From Tritrichomonas musculus (lineage: Eukaryota > Parabasalia > Tritrichomonadida > Tritrichomonadidae), in assembly GCA_039105265.1 (NCBI GenBank), contig JAPFFF010000048.1:62001-126000 (forward strand): a DNA stretch of 64,000 bases, in the 5' to 3' direction. Position 1 is the first letter of the stretch. Every line of letters starts with the position of its first letter. This document shows positions 39,918-51,617 of the stretch, piece after piece. The translations under genes were made by a program, and so were the position numbers. Under the pieces are notes generated by a model. It did no database searches. It saw nothing but the letters and a program-made list of their open reading frames with translations, and was not told the DNA's origin.

Positions 39918-42398
39918 ATGCAACCACTAACTACAAACTGCGATAGCCAAGAAGAACAAGGAACTTTCGAAACAATTCGCGAACTCGATTACAATATATT
40001 CGATAAAGAAGGTGTTAAGCTTCCTTTCTCTTACTTCTATACTAACTCCAAATCCGAAACATTGCTGCATAACATAACATATACATTAAACATTAACGAT
40101 ACAGCCAATATCGATTTTACGCTTGGTGGAACAAACAATAAAGAGCTTAAACCATTATGTTCTAGATTCTGCGATAATATTATTATCCATTTTATTATAC
40201 CCGAAGATATTATAAAGAATAATAAAGCATTAAAGAATTATATTAAACGTAAGGGAACAAACGACCAACCAGAAGAGAATACACCAAAGTCCAAAGAAGA
40301 CCGACAATTTAATAAAGTTCTTAAAGAAATTACGCCATTCCTTGCTAACAATACAGAAATTATTAGAGAGTTATTTAATAAATTCGATATACTAATTAAT
40401 AAGACAAGCATAAAGCCGACATCGTTTAAAGTCGATAAAGGAACCATTAAACAGTTTATTAAAATATCTCTGCAAGATGTTCCACTAGATAAGGTTCTTA
40501 ATATTGTATGCAATAAAGAGAGAATTAAAGAGTTTAACGATAATGGTATATTTATAAACGATATCGAAATAATCCAAGACTTTAGCGGAACCATTAACAA
40601 GAAGGATGTTATAGATTATTTATTAACGAAGCCAGACTTTAGAAAAGAAGGAGAGGAATCCATTAACAACAATACAACAGAAGAACCGATTAAAATAATT
40701 ATAGATAATAATGCATCTGTCGGTTCCAATTGTTTAACATTTATAACGAATTCTTCTTTTGGTGCTGTTAGGTATAATTTTTATAATAAATTCGCGCAAG
40801 CAATAGAATCTCCAAATGTTCGAGGTAGTGTCGGAAACCATTACAGCCATTGGATAAATAACCAAGAACAGATATTAAAGGATAATATTAAGAAATCTCT
40901 CGATACAGGTATTTTAAGATTAGAAATAACATATTATATCGATAACCAAGCGATAACAGAAGAATACATTAACAAACACCTCGATTATTTTGTTTATATA
41001 TTACCTCCAAATCTTATATTCTATAACAGTATATCCAAGCAATGGTCGCTATTACTTAATGCTATTAAATATAATCTTTGTGTTGTGGATTTGGATTATA
41101 ACTTGGCTTTGTTCTCTTACTCGATAAACAAGCTAACAAACAACATAAACGGCTTTTATATTAAGAACGTTAATACAAACAAGCTTTCGAACATACTTAA
41201 ATTATATTCGTTTAATTATCCAATTATTCTGGTATCATTTAAGCGAACTATCGAAGAAGGAAACGACAATTTGCTTATTAAACAACGAATATATACAAAA
41301 GAACTAATAAACACAATAAACAAATCGTTTGTATTAAACGAACTAATAACTTATATATCGAACGGAAATACTTACTTTACACCATTTATTACTAAAGATA
41401 CAACCATTAAAGCCGAAGATGTAGGTTTATTAGATTGCCCGATTTGTCGCTTACGATTACAACCAAAGAAGAACATAAACCAATTTACAACCTATAACAT
41501 TCCTATAGTGTTTAAACCAATCGATAACATAAGCAAAATAACCAAACTGTTAAAGAAAGACAAAGAAGAGAATCTATTTAAAAATGCGAGAGAAGAATTA
41601 ATAAACGAACTAATAAAACAAAAAGAAGAAGAGTCTAACCAACAGATACAAGATACCACAAAAATAAAGAGTATGTTTATTAATTCGTTTAACGATACTC
41701 TTAATTCGAACAAACATAAATTAATCGAATTGGAGAACAAGACGCATTTATTTGTTTATGCTTTTAAATTTATATTTACTCGATATGGGAACAAGGCTTT
41801 ATTATTATGCAGTAAACAAAACAATATTGGTAGCGAATCTAATTTATCTATTTACTGGTCGGTTAATTCTGTTTACGATTATTTACGAGAGAACATTAAC
41901 AAATGGACAGAAATAGCGAATAACATTTATGGCTCTTCGTTAGGAATACCTATAATGGAGATAGAAAAGGAAGGTGTCTATTATAATGCTTCTCGTAATC
42001 TCCGTGCAAAAATAAATATTGTTAACAGCACAACAACAAGAGACGAGATACATGTTAACCAACCTCTAGAGTATTACACGAACACAGCAATAGATAAAGA
42101 AGTACCGAACAATATTAAAGACGATAATATATTAACACATAACAGTTATCGTAAAGGAAAACACGAACCAATAGATAAACTTGTTAAAGAAGGGGATGCT
42201 ATCGAAATTTTTAATACTTTCGAATATAAAGGAAGCTATTTAATTAGTTTTCGATTAGATGGCAAGGAATTAACAGCAAAGAGCACTAGATTCCTAGACG
42301 ATATAATTAAAGACAAAGAAAGTGTTTTTAAAGTTGTTGTTGGTGCACTAAAGATGCACCCAATTAGTAGACGACATTGTTATTATTTTATTTCTTAA
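39918..42398 (+). CDS. 826-residue protein of the palindromic element (left arm)
   Basis: A full open frame with normal complexity, the only large gene of the element, copied in both arms. I do not recognise the family. Visible features: a mixed alpha/beta N-terminus; a conserved-looking core near residues 270-345 (SVGSNCLTFITNSSFGAVRY, ESPNVRGSVGNHYSHWINN, LDTGILRLEITYYI); PPNLIFYNSISKQWSLL near 365-380; a Cys pair CPICRLRLQPKK near 515; a Lys/Glu-rich helical stretch (550-590); and a compact C-terminal domain (about 756-826). No polymerase, helicase P-loop, DDE or HUH pattern is evident. The best guess is the replication or mobility protein of the element, because other family members survive only as relics in the same arms. 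It uses CGA/TCG codons more than the host genes. Two ACACACTAAC motifs lie just upstream (39830, 39856). Confidence 0.85.
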   Translation: MQPLTTNCDSQEEQGTFETIRELDYNIFDKEGVKLPFSYFYTNSKSETLLHNITYTLNINDTANIDFTLGGTNNKELKPLCSRFCDNIIIHFIIPEDIIKNNKALKNYIKRKGTNDQPEENTPKSKEDRQFNKVLKEITPFLANNTEIIRELFNKFDILINKTSIKPTSFKVDKGTIKQFIKISLQDVPLDKVLNIVCNKERIKEFNDNGIFINDIEIIQDFSGTINKKDVIDYLLTKPDFRKEGEESINNNTTEEPIKIIIDNNASVGSNCLTFITNSSFGAVRYNFYNKFAQAIESPNVRGSVGNHYSHWINNQEQILKDNIKKSLDTGILRLEITYYIDNQAITEEYINKHLDYFVYILPPNLIFYNSISKQWSLLLNAIKYNLCVVDLDYNLALFSYSINKLTNNINGFYIKNVNTNKLSNILKLYSFNYPIILVSFKRTIEEGNDNLLIKQRIYTKELINTINKSFVLNELITYISNGNTYFTPFITKDTTIKAEDVGLLDCPICRLRLQPKKNINQFTTYNIPIVFKPIDNISKITKLLKKDKEENLFKNAREELINELIKQKEEESNQQIQDTTKIKSMFINSFNDTLNSNKHKLIELENKTHLFVYAFKFIFTRYGNKALLLCSKQNNIGSESNLSIYWSVNSVYDYLRENINKWTEIANNIYGSSLGIPIMEIEKEGVYYNASRNLRAKINIVNSTTTRDEIHVNQPLEYYTNTAIDKEVPNNIKDDNILTHNSYRKGKHEPIDKLVKEGDAIEIFNTFEYKGSYLISFRLDGKELTAKSTRFLDDIIKDKESVFKVVVGALKMHPISRRHCYYFIS

Positions 42399-42530
42399 AG
42401 CAGGAAGCAGACATAACCAAATATTATAACAATTAATTGCTACTTTTAAGATTTATACAATATTCTATTTTTGGAATCCACAAAGGAACAACATTATTAG
42501 AAACGCATAGAGTGACCCATTTACATTATC
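42399..42530. repeat. Conserved non-coding block after the 826 gene (copy 1)
   Basis: Shares ATAACCAAATA, ATTAATTGCTACTTTT and TTTTTGGAATCCACAAAGGA with 45230-45370 in the same orientation. Shared between two places in each arm (mirrored around 57866-57997 and 55321-55461), so four copies per element. It could be a 3' processing region or a replication/resolution site. Confidence 0.7.
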
Positions 42531-42594
42531 CAGGTGGCAAATTCTACCATCTCTAAAACGCGACCATATAAAGCAACATTTTTGCTGTTTAGAG

Positions 42595-42790
42595 GTTTTA
42601 TAGTATATCCATTAATATATCCAACAATATATCCAACAATATATCCATTAATATATCCAACAATATATCCAACAATATATCCACCAATACAATCCAATAG
42701 TATATCTATTAATACATCCACTATTATATCCACTTATGGAACACCCAACAATATATCCACTAATACATCCACTTATAATATATCCATGCG
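42595..42790. repeat. Left-arm ATATATCCA repeat cluster
   Basis: Short array of AATATATCCAACA / AATATATCCATTA elements, 13-14 bp apart, downstream of the 826-codon gene. Related in wording to the 14-bp satellite. ORFs over it (SIYPTIYPTIYP-like text) are repeat artefacts. Mirrored at 57606-57801. Confidence 0.7.
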
Positions 42791-42894
42791 AGCTATATTA
42801 CATAAAGATATAGAGGTATCTAACTAGACAGGTATCTAACAAAGCATAGAGGTATCGTATAAAACCAATAGGTATCGCACAAAACCATATACTC

Positions 42895-44645
42895 TATATA
42901 CTACTAACTATATACCAACTACATACTAACTATATACTACTACTAACTATATACTACTACTAACTATATACTACTACTAACTATATACTACTACTAACTA
43001 TATACTACTACTAACTATATACTACTACTAACTATATACTACTACTAACTATATACTACTACTAACTATATACTACTACTAACTATATACTACTACTAAC
43101 TATATACTACTACTAACTATATACTACTACTAACTATATACTACTACTAACTATATACTACTACTAACTATATACTACTACTAACTATATACTACTACTA
43201 ACTATATACTACTACTAACTATATACTACTACTAACTATATACTACTACTAACTATATACTACTACTAACTATATACTACTACTAACTATATACTACTAC
43301 TAACTATATACTACTACTAACTATATACTACTACTAACTATATACTACTACTAACTATATACTACTACTAACTATATACTACTACTAACTATATACTACT
43401 ACTAACTATATACTACTACTAACTATATACTACTACTAACTATATACTACTACTAACTATATACTACTACTAACTATATACTACTACTAACTATATACTA
43501 CTACTAACTATATACTACTACTAACTATATACTACTACTAACTATATACTACTACTAACTATATACTACTACTAACTATATACTACTACTAACTATATAC
43601 TACTACTAACTATATACTACTACTAACTATATACTACTACTAACTATATACTACTACTAACTATATACTACTACTAACTATATACTACTACTAACTATAT
43701 ACTACTACTAACTATATACTACTACTAACTATATACTACTACTAACTATATACTACTACTAACTATATACTACTACTAACTATATACTACTACTAACTAT
43801 ATACTACTACTAACTATATACTACTACTAACTATATACTACTACTAACTATATACTACTACTAACTATATACTACTACTAACTATATACTACTACTAACT
43901 ATATACTACTACTAACTATATACTACTACTAACTATATACTACTACTAACTATATACTACTACTAACTATATACTACTACTAACTATATACTACTACTAA
44001 CTATATACTACTACTAACTATATACTACTACTAACTATATACTACTACTAACTATATACTACTACTAACTATATACTACTACTAACTATATACTACTACT
44101 AACTATATACTACTACTAACTATATACTACTACTAACTATATACTACTACTAACTATATACTACTACTAACTATATACTACTACTAACTATATACTACTA
44201 CTAACTATATACTACTACTAACTATATACTACTACTAACTATATACTACTACTAACTATATACTACTACTAACTATATACTACTACTAACTATATACTAC
44301 TACTAACTATATACTACTACTAACTATATACTACTACTAACTATATACTACTACTAACTATATACTACTACTAACTATATACTACTACTAACTATATACT
44401 ACTACTAACTATATACTACTACTAACTATATACTACTACTAACTATATACTACTACTAACTATATACTACTACTAACTATATACTACTACTAACTATATA
44501 CTACTACTAACTATATACTACTACTAACTATATACTACTACTAACTATATACTACTACTAACTATATACTACTACTAACTATATACTACTACTAACTATA
44601 TACTACTACTAACTATATACTACTACTAACTATATACTACCTACA
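42895..44645. repeat. Left-arm 17-bp satellite
   Basis: About 100 nearly perfect copies of TATATACTACTACTAAC. Highly homogeneous. The unit contains TATATACTACT, which is also the sequence flanking the insertion on its right side. Confidence 0.95.
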
Positions 44646-44704
44646 TACTAATTACATATTAACAATATACAAGTTATATACCTTATATACAAACTATATG
44701 CAAA

Positions 44705-44905
44705 AAGATAGACGACGATGTTAAACTAGGAGATACAGTTAAGATATTTGGGTACAAACTACTTAAAAGTTCGTTATTAATACGTTGTTCTATTAATAGC
44801 GGAGACCTAAAAAATTATATAGCGACATACTGGCTTAAGGAAATTATCCTTGGTAAACTTAAATCTACAAAAATAACCAATTGTATAGAAGCTGTTGTTG
44901 GACCC
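44705..44905 (+). pseudogene. Relic of C-terminal domain of an 826-family gene (left arm)
   Basis: The plus-strand text IDDDVKLGDTVKIFGYKLL, later ATYWLKEIILGKL and AVVGPTK, aligns with the last 70 residues of the 826-residue protein (IDKLVKEGDAIEIFNTFEYK, STRFLDDIIKDK, VVVGALK). It has no upstream part; the 17-bp satellite begins directly before it. A mirrored copy lies at about 55786-55986. It shows that an earlier, diverged member of the family sat in the arm. Confidence 0.65.
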
Positions 44906-44968
44906 ACTAAGACCACACCACAAAAACAGAAATGCTATATTTATGTGGTTAGCTAAAAATAATTTATT

Positions 44969-45226
44969 CTATTCTCCATCTAGTACTGTCGATGCAGACA
45001 TACAATATAAAATGTCGTCGTCTTGTCTATCGAAGAATAAGATGCGATACTTCTTAATAAACACACCAGGGAATGTAAAACTATATTTTCCTTTAATAGT
45101 AGAATATTTATGTACTTTTCCTTTTGGGTCCTTAATTAAAACATAGTTGTTGTAATCTTGGATAGTGCATCCATTAAAAGTAAATGTTCTCTCTGTTGGT
45201 ATCTGTATGGTATCTTTAAAAGACAT
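44969..45226 (-). CDS. 85-residue protein ORF (left arm)
   Basis: A short non-repetitive frame, MSFKDTIQIPTERTFTFNGC at the start and a basic beta-rich middle (GKYSFTFPGVFIKKYRILFF). It lies between the C-terminal relic and a conserved non-coding block, on the opposite strand to the 826-codon gene of the same arm. The normal complexity suggests real coding, possibly a small DNA-binding or structural protein of the element; nothing diagnostic is visible. It may also be a leftover. Confidence 0.5.
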   Translation of the reverse strand: MSFKDTIQIPTERTFTFNGCTIQDYNNYVLIKDPKGKVHKYSTIKGKYSFTFPGVFIKKYRILFFDRQDDDILYCMSASTVLDGE

Positions 45227-45229
45227 TTA

Positions 45230-45370
45230 TGCGGAAATAAAAATAACCAAATACTATAACGAATATTTGCGACACGATTAATTGCTACTTTTTAAAATTT
45301 ATAACTATATTTTATTTTTGGAATCCACAAAGGAACAACATTGTAAGAAACACATAGAGGAACCTATATG
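45230..45370. repeat. Conserved non-coding block (copy 2)
   Basis: Second copy of the block at 42399-42530, here just upstream of the 85-codon minus-strand ORF. Together with the C-terminal relic it marks an older duplication of the end of the 826 gene. Confidence 0.7.
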
Positions 45371-45514
45371 CAATATCTGGTGTGTAGGAAAATCGACGGA
45401 CCCAATAAATAAAGTTGCCAACGATGCGATTAATTAGATTTCCTTCCACATTCCATTTCGAACATATTACTACCATACATTTCCAGGTTGTGTATTTGTT
45501 AGTATTTGTAAGAT

Positions 45515-45730
45515 ACATCTATGGTTATAGAATACATCTATATTTATAGAATACATTTGCTGTTGGTGCGATACATTTACGGCTTGTAGGATACATCTAA
45601 GGTTTGTGCGATACATTTGCAATTTTTGGGATACATTTGCGGCTTGTGCGATACATTTACGGTTTGTGCGATACATTTGCAATTTTTGGGATACATTTGC
45701 GGCTTGTGCGATACATTTACGGTTTGGGTA
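45515..45730. repeat. Left-arm 20-bp GCGATACATTTGC repeat
   Basis: About ten units of roughly 20 bp built on GATACATTTGC / GATACATCTA, with a perfect 60-bp duplication inside. ORFs over it (RKCIAQAANVSQKLQMYRTN-like text) are repeat translations. Mirrored at 54961-55176. Confidence 0.8.
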
Positions 45731-45834
45731 TTTGTTTATTTTTTGGAACACACAGAGAAAAGTATTATTAGGTAATTTTAAAAACATATACGAAAAATAG
45801 AGAAAATAGACGAAATATATAGAAACGCATAATT

Positions 45835-48800
45835 GTACCAATAGCAACAACAACTAAAACAACAACAACAACCATATACACCAACAGCAGCAATAACTAC
45901 AACAACAACTAAAACAACAACAACAACAACCATATGCACCAATAACTAAAACAACTATACACACCAACAGCAATTACAACTACAACAACCATATGTGCTA
46001 ATAGCAACAACAACTATATGCACCAATAGCAACAATAACTAAAACAACTATATGCACTAATAGCATTAACGGCAACAACTACAACAACCATATGCACCAA
46101 TAACTAAAACAACTATAACACCAATAACAACAACAACTAAAATAACTATATGCACCAATAGTAATAACAACTAAAACAACTATATGCACCAATAGCAACA
46201 ACAACCATATGTGCTAATAGCAGCAATAGCAACAATAACTAAAACAATTATAACAGCAATAGCAACAATAACTAAACAACTATAACACCAATAACAACAA
46301 CAACTAAAATAACTATATGCACCAATAGTAATAACAACTAAAACAACTATATGCACCAATAGCAACAACAACCATATGTGCTAATAGCAACAATAGCAAC
46401 AATAACTAAAACAACTATTTGCATTAATAGCAACAACAACCATATGCACTAATAGAGCAAATAGCAACAACAACTAAAACAACAACTATATGCACCAATA
46501 ACTAAAACAACTAAAACAACTATATATACCAATAGCAACAACAACTACAACAACAACTATATGCATTAATAGCAACAACAACCATATGCACTAATAGAGC
46601 CAATAGCAACAACAACTAAAACAACAACTATACGCACCAATAGCAATAACAACTAAAGCAACCATATGCGCTAATAGCAACAACAACTAAAACAACTATA
46701 TATACCAATAGCAACAACAACTATATGCATTAATAGCAACAACAACCATATGTGCTAATAGCAACAACAACTAAAATAACTATATACACCAATAGTAATA
46801 ACAACTAAAGCAACTATATGCACTAATAGCAACAACAACTAAAACAACTATATGCACCAATAGCAACAATAACTAAAACAACTAAAACAACTATAACAAC
46901 AATAACAACAACAACTAAAACAACTATATGCACCAATAGCAACAATAACTAAAACAACTAAAACAACAATAACAACAATAACAACAAAAACTAAAATAAC
47001 TATATGCACCAACAACTAAAACAACTATATGCACCAATAGCAACAATAACTAAAACAACTAAAACAACAATAACAACAAAAACTAAAACAACTATATGTA
47101 CCAATAGCAACAATAACTAAAACAACTAAAACAACTATAACAACAACAACTAAAATAACTATATGCGCCAACAACTAAAACAACTATATGTACCAATAGC
47201 AACAACAACTACAACAACAACTATATGCATTAATAGCAACAACAACCATATGTGCTAATAGCAACAATAACTAAAACAACTAAAACAACTATATGTACCA
47301 ATAGCAACAACAACTACAACAACAACTATATGCATTAATAGCAACAACAACCATATGTGCTAATAGCAACAATAACTAAAACAATTATAACAACTATATG
47401 CACCAATAACTAAAACAACTATAACAACAATAACAACAACAACTAAAATAACTATATGCACCAATAGTAATAACAACTAAAACAACTATATGCACCAATA
47501 GCAACAACAACCATATGTGCTAATAGCAACAATAGCAACAATAACTAAAACAACTATTTGCATTAATAGCAACAACAACCATATGCACTAATAGAGCAAA
47601 TAGCAACAACAACTAAAACAACAACTATATGCACCAATAACTAAAACAACTAAAACAACTATATATACCAATAGCAACAACAACTACAACAACAACTATA
47701 TGCATTAATAGCAACAACAACCATATGCACTAATAGAGCCAATAGCAACAACAACTAAAACAACAACTATACGCACCAATAGCAATAACAACTAAAGCAA
47801 CCATATGCGCTAATAGCAACAACAACTAAAACAACTATATATACCAATAGCAACAACAACTATATGCATTAATAGCAACAACAACCATATGTGCTAATAG
47901 CAACAACAACTAAAATAACTATATACACCAATAGTAATAACAACTAAAGCAACTATATGCACTAATAGCAACAACAACTAAAACAACTATATGCACCAAT
48001 AGCAACAATAACTAAAACAACTAAAACAACTATAACAACAATAACAACAACAACTAAAACAACTATATGCACCAATAGCAACAATAACTAAAACAACTAA
48101 AACAACAATAACAACAATAACAACAAAAACTAAAATAACTATATGCACCAACAACTAAAACAACTATATGCACCAATAGCAACAATAACTAAAACAACTA
48201 AAACAACAATAACAACAAAAACTAAAACAACTATATGTACCAATAGCAACAATAACTAAAACAACTAAAACAACTATAACAACAACAACTAAAATAACTA
48301 TATGCGCCAACAACTAAAACAACTATATGTACCAATAGCAACAACAACTACAACAACAACTATATGCATTAATAGCAACAACAACCATATGTGCTAATAG
48401 CAACAATAACTAAAACAACTAAAACAACTATATGTACCAATAGCAACAACAACTACAACAACAACTATATGCATTAATAGCAACAACAACCATATGTGCT
48501 AATAGCAACAATAACTAAAACAATTATAACAGCAATAGCAACAATAACTAAACAACTATAACAACAATAACAACAACAACTAAAATAACTATATGCACCA
48601 ATAGTAATAACAACTAAAGCAACCATATACACCAATAACAACAACAACTACAACAACAACTATATGCGACAATAGCAACAATAACTAAAACAACTACAAC
48701 AACCATATGCATTAATAGCACCAATAGCAATAACAACTAAAGCAACCATATGCATTAATAGTAACAACAACCATATACACCAATAACAACAACAACTAAA

Positions 48801-48880
48801 ATAACTATATGCACCAATAGCAATAACAACAACAATATGCTCTAATAGCAACAACAACCATAACAGCAACCATATGCATT
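45835..48880. repeat. Left-arm CAA-rich minisatellite region
   Basis: About 3 kb of AATAGCAACAACAAC, TAAAACAACTATATGCACC and similar phrases with almost no G on this strand. A 1,139-bp block is tandemly duplicated within it (for example ACTATTTGCATT at 46414 and 47553). No ORF of normal complexity. Transcripts would be strongly strand-biased and unstructured. Confidence 0.9.
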
Positions 48881-48884
48881 TACG

Positions 48885-49073
48885 ATGTATTTATATAAAA
48901 CCACAACTAGAACTTTAAATAGAGATGTTTATAAAAATATGGAGTACCTCGAAAATTTAATGCCATCGAATCTTATTTATTACAATTCTATCGAGAAACA
49001 ATTTAATTTACTTTATTTTTATTTTTGGATTCCTTATGTATTCTTATACACATTCCTCTGTATGGTTCTATAG
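48885..49073 (+). pseudogene. Relic of middle part of an 826-family gene (left arm)
   Basis: The text YLENLMPSNLIYYNSIEKQF aligns with YFVYILPPNLIFYNSISKQW of the 826-residue protein (about residues 358-377), with fitting sequence just before it. After about 40 residues similarity is lost and low-complexity Phe/Leu/Tyr text follows. A second, different fragment of a diverged family member; mirrored at 51618-51806. Confidence 0.7.
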
Positions 49074-49164
49074 CGAAATATTCCTTTTTCCAAAACCTAT
49101 TTCTTTGCTTGGTACTTATTTTGGTTTTGTTTTGTACCTTTATGGTTTTGTTTGGCATTTGCTC

Positions 49165-49995
49165 CGCTTGGCACTTATTTTAATACTTGTTTTGGTTATT
49201 GCATGTTTTGGTTAATACTTGTTTTGGTTATTGCATGTTTTGGTTAATACTTGTTTTGGTTATTGTATGTTTTGGTTAATACTTGTTTTGGTTAATACTT
49301 GTTTTGGTTAATACTTGTTTTGGTTATTGCATGTTTTGGTTAATACTTGTTTTGGTTATTGTATGTTTTGGTTAATACTTGTTTTGGTTAATACTTGTTT
49401 TGGTTAATACTTGTTTTGGTTATTGCATGTTTTGGTTAATACTTGTTTTGGTTATTGCATGTTTTGGTTAATACTTGTTTTGGTTATTGCATGTTTTGGT
49501 TAATACTTGTTTTGGTTAATACTTGTTTTGGTTAATACTTGTTTTGGTTATTGCATGTTTTGGTTAATACTTGTTTTGGTTAATACTTGTTTTGGTTAAT
49601 ACTTGTTTTGGTTATTGCATGTTTTGGTTAATACTTGTTTTGGTTATTGCATGTTTTGGTTAATACTTGTTTTGGTTATTGCATGTTTTGGTTAATACTT
49701 GTTTTGGTTATTGCATGTTTTGGATAATACTTGTTTTGGTTAATACTTGTTTTGGTTAATACTTGTTTTGGTTATTGCATGTTTTGGTTAATACTTGTTT
49801 TGGTTAATACTTGTTTTGGTTAATACTTGTTTTGGTTAATACTTGTTTTGGTTAATACTTGTTTTGGTTATTGCATGTTTTGGATAATACTTGTTTTGGT
49901 TATTGCATGTTTTGGTTAATACTTGTTTTGGTTATTGCATGTTTTGGTTAATACTTGTTTTGGTTATTGCATGTTTTGGTTAATACTCGTTTTGG
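49165..49995. repeat. Left-arm 16-bp two-variant satellite
   Basis: Tandem 16-bp units of two types, GTTTTGGTTAATACTT and GTTTTGGTTATTGCAT, in irregular order. Chance ORFs (FWLLHVLVNTCFGYC) run through it. Confidence 0.95.
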
Positions 49996-50131
49996 TACTT
50001 ATTTTATTTGGTACATCGATGGATTTAATTGTTATTTTATTATTATTTCTAGTTTTGTTTATTTTTGGATATTTCTCTATTATTTATAATGGAATCCAAT
50101 TTGGATTTTTTTGTATTCCATAGAGTTTTGC

Positions 50132-50495
50132 TTAGATTTACAGTATTTTCTCTACTTTTGCAGAGTTTCTTGTGTTTTCTTTAGTTTATCTACTTTTGCA
50201 GAGTTTCTTGTGTTTTCTTTAGTTTATCTACTTTTGCAGAGTTTCTTGTGTTTTCTTTAGTTTATCTACTTTTGCAGAGTTTCTTGTATTTTGCATAGAT
50301 TTAGATTTATCTACTTTTGCAGAGTTTCTTGTGTTTTCTTTAGTTTATCTACTTTTGCAGAGTTTCTTGTATTTTGCATAGATTTATCTACTTTTGCAGA
50401 GTTTCTTGTGTTTTCTTTAGTTTATCTACTTTTGCAGAGTTTCTTGTATTTTGCATAGATTTATCTACTTTTGCATAGATTTGCAGAATTTTTAT
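50132..50495. repeat. Non-palindromic centre with about 38-bp repeats
   Basis: The arms stop pairing at 50131/50496. The 364-bp centre is a tandem repeat of CTACTTTTGCAGAGTTTCTT plus either GTGTTTTCTTTAGTTTAT or GTATTTTGCATAGATTTAT. It is strongly strand-asymmetric (few A, T/G-rich on plus). As the only unique spacer it would be the loop of a giant hairpin, and its position suits a replication origin or dimer junction (inference). Confidence 0.8.
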
Positions 50496-50631
50496 GCAAA
50501 ACTCTATGGAATACAAAAAAATCCAAATTGGATTCCATTATAAATAATAGAGAAATATCCAAAAATAAACAAAACTAGAAATAATAATAAAATAACAATT
50601 AAATCCATCGATGTACCAAATAAAATAAGTA

Positions 50632-51515
50632 CCAAAACGAGTATTAACCAAAACATGCAATAACCAAAACAAGTATTAACCAAAACATGCAATAACCAAA
50701 ACAAGTATTAACCAAAACATGCAATAACCAAAACAAGTATTATCCAAAACATGCAATAACCAAAACAAGTATTAACCAAAACATGCAATAACCAAAACAA
50801 GTATTATCCAAAACATGCAATAACCAAAACAAGTATTAACCAAAACAAGTATTAACCAAAACAAGTATTAACCAAAACAAGTATTAACCAAAACAAGTAT
50901 TAACCAAAACATGCAATAACCAAAACAAGTATTAACCAAAACAAGTATTAACCAAAACAAGTATTATCCAAAACATGCAATAACCAAAACAAGTATTAAC
51001 CAAAACATGCAATAACCAAAACAAGTATTAACCAAAACATGCAATAACCAAAACAAGTATTAACCAAAACAAGTATTAACCAAAACAAGTATTAACCAAA
51101 ACATGCAATAACCAAAACAAGTATTAACCAAAACATGCAATAACCAAAACAAGTATTAACCAAAACAAGTATTAACCAAAACAAGTATTAACCAAAACAT
51201 GCAATAACCAAAACAAGTATTAACCAAAACATGCAATAACCAAAACAAGTATTAACCAAAACATGCAATAACCAAAACAAGTATTAACCAAAACAAGTAT
51301 TAACCAAAACAAGTATTAACCAAAACATACAATAACCAAAACAAGTATTAACCAAAACATGCAATAACCAAAACAAGTATTAACCAAAACAAGTATTAAC
51401 CAAAACAAGTATTAACCAAAACATACAATAACCAAAACAAGTATTAACCAAAACATGCAATAACCAAAACAAGTATTAACCAAAACATGCAATAACCAAA
51501 ACAAGTATTAAAATA
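50632..51515. repeat. Right-arm 16-bp two-variant satellite
   Basis: Mirror of the left array but 64 bp (four units) longer; the order of the two unit types matches over most of its length. Confidence 0.95.
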
Positions 51516-51617
51516 AGTGCCAAGCGGAGCAAATGCCAAACAAAACCATAAAGGTACAAAACAAAACCAAAATAAGTACCAAGCAAAGAAATAGGTTTTG
51601 GAAAAAGGAATATTTCG

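Noticed and set aside
42521-42827. Small ORFs on both strands after the 826-codon gene
   Set aside because: Translation of the ATATATCCA repeats (YPTIYPTIYP-type text).
45470-45853. 127-codon ORF and its mirrored copy at 54838-55221
   Set aside because: Most of it is translation of the 20-bp repeat; no normal-complexity domain.
49165-51515. CRISPR array
   Set aside because: Units are contiguous 16-bp repeats of two types with no unique spacers, and the context is eukaryotic.
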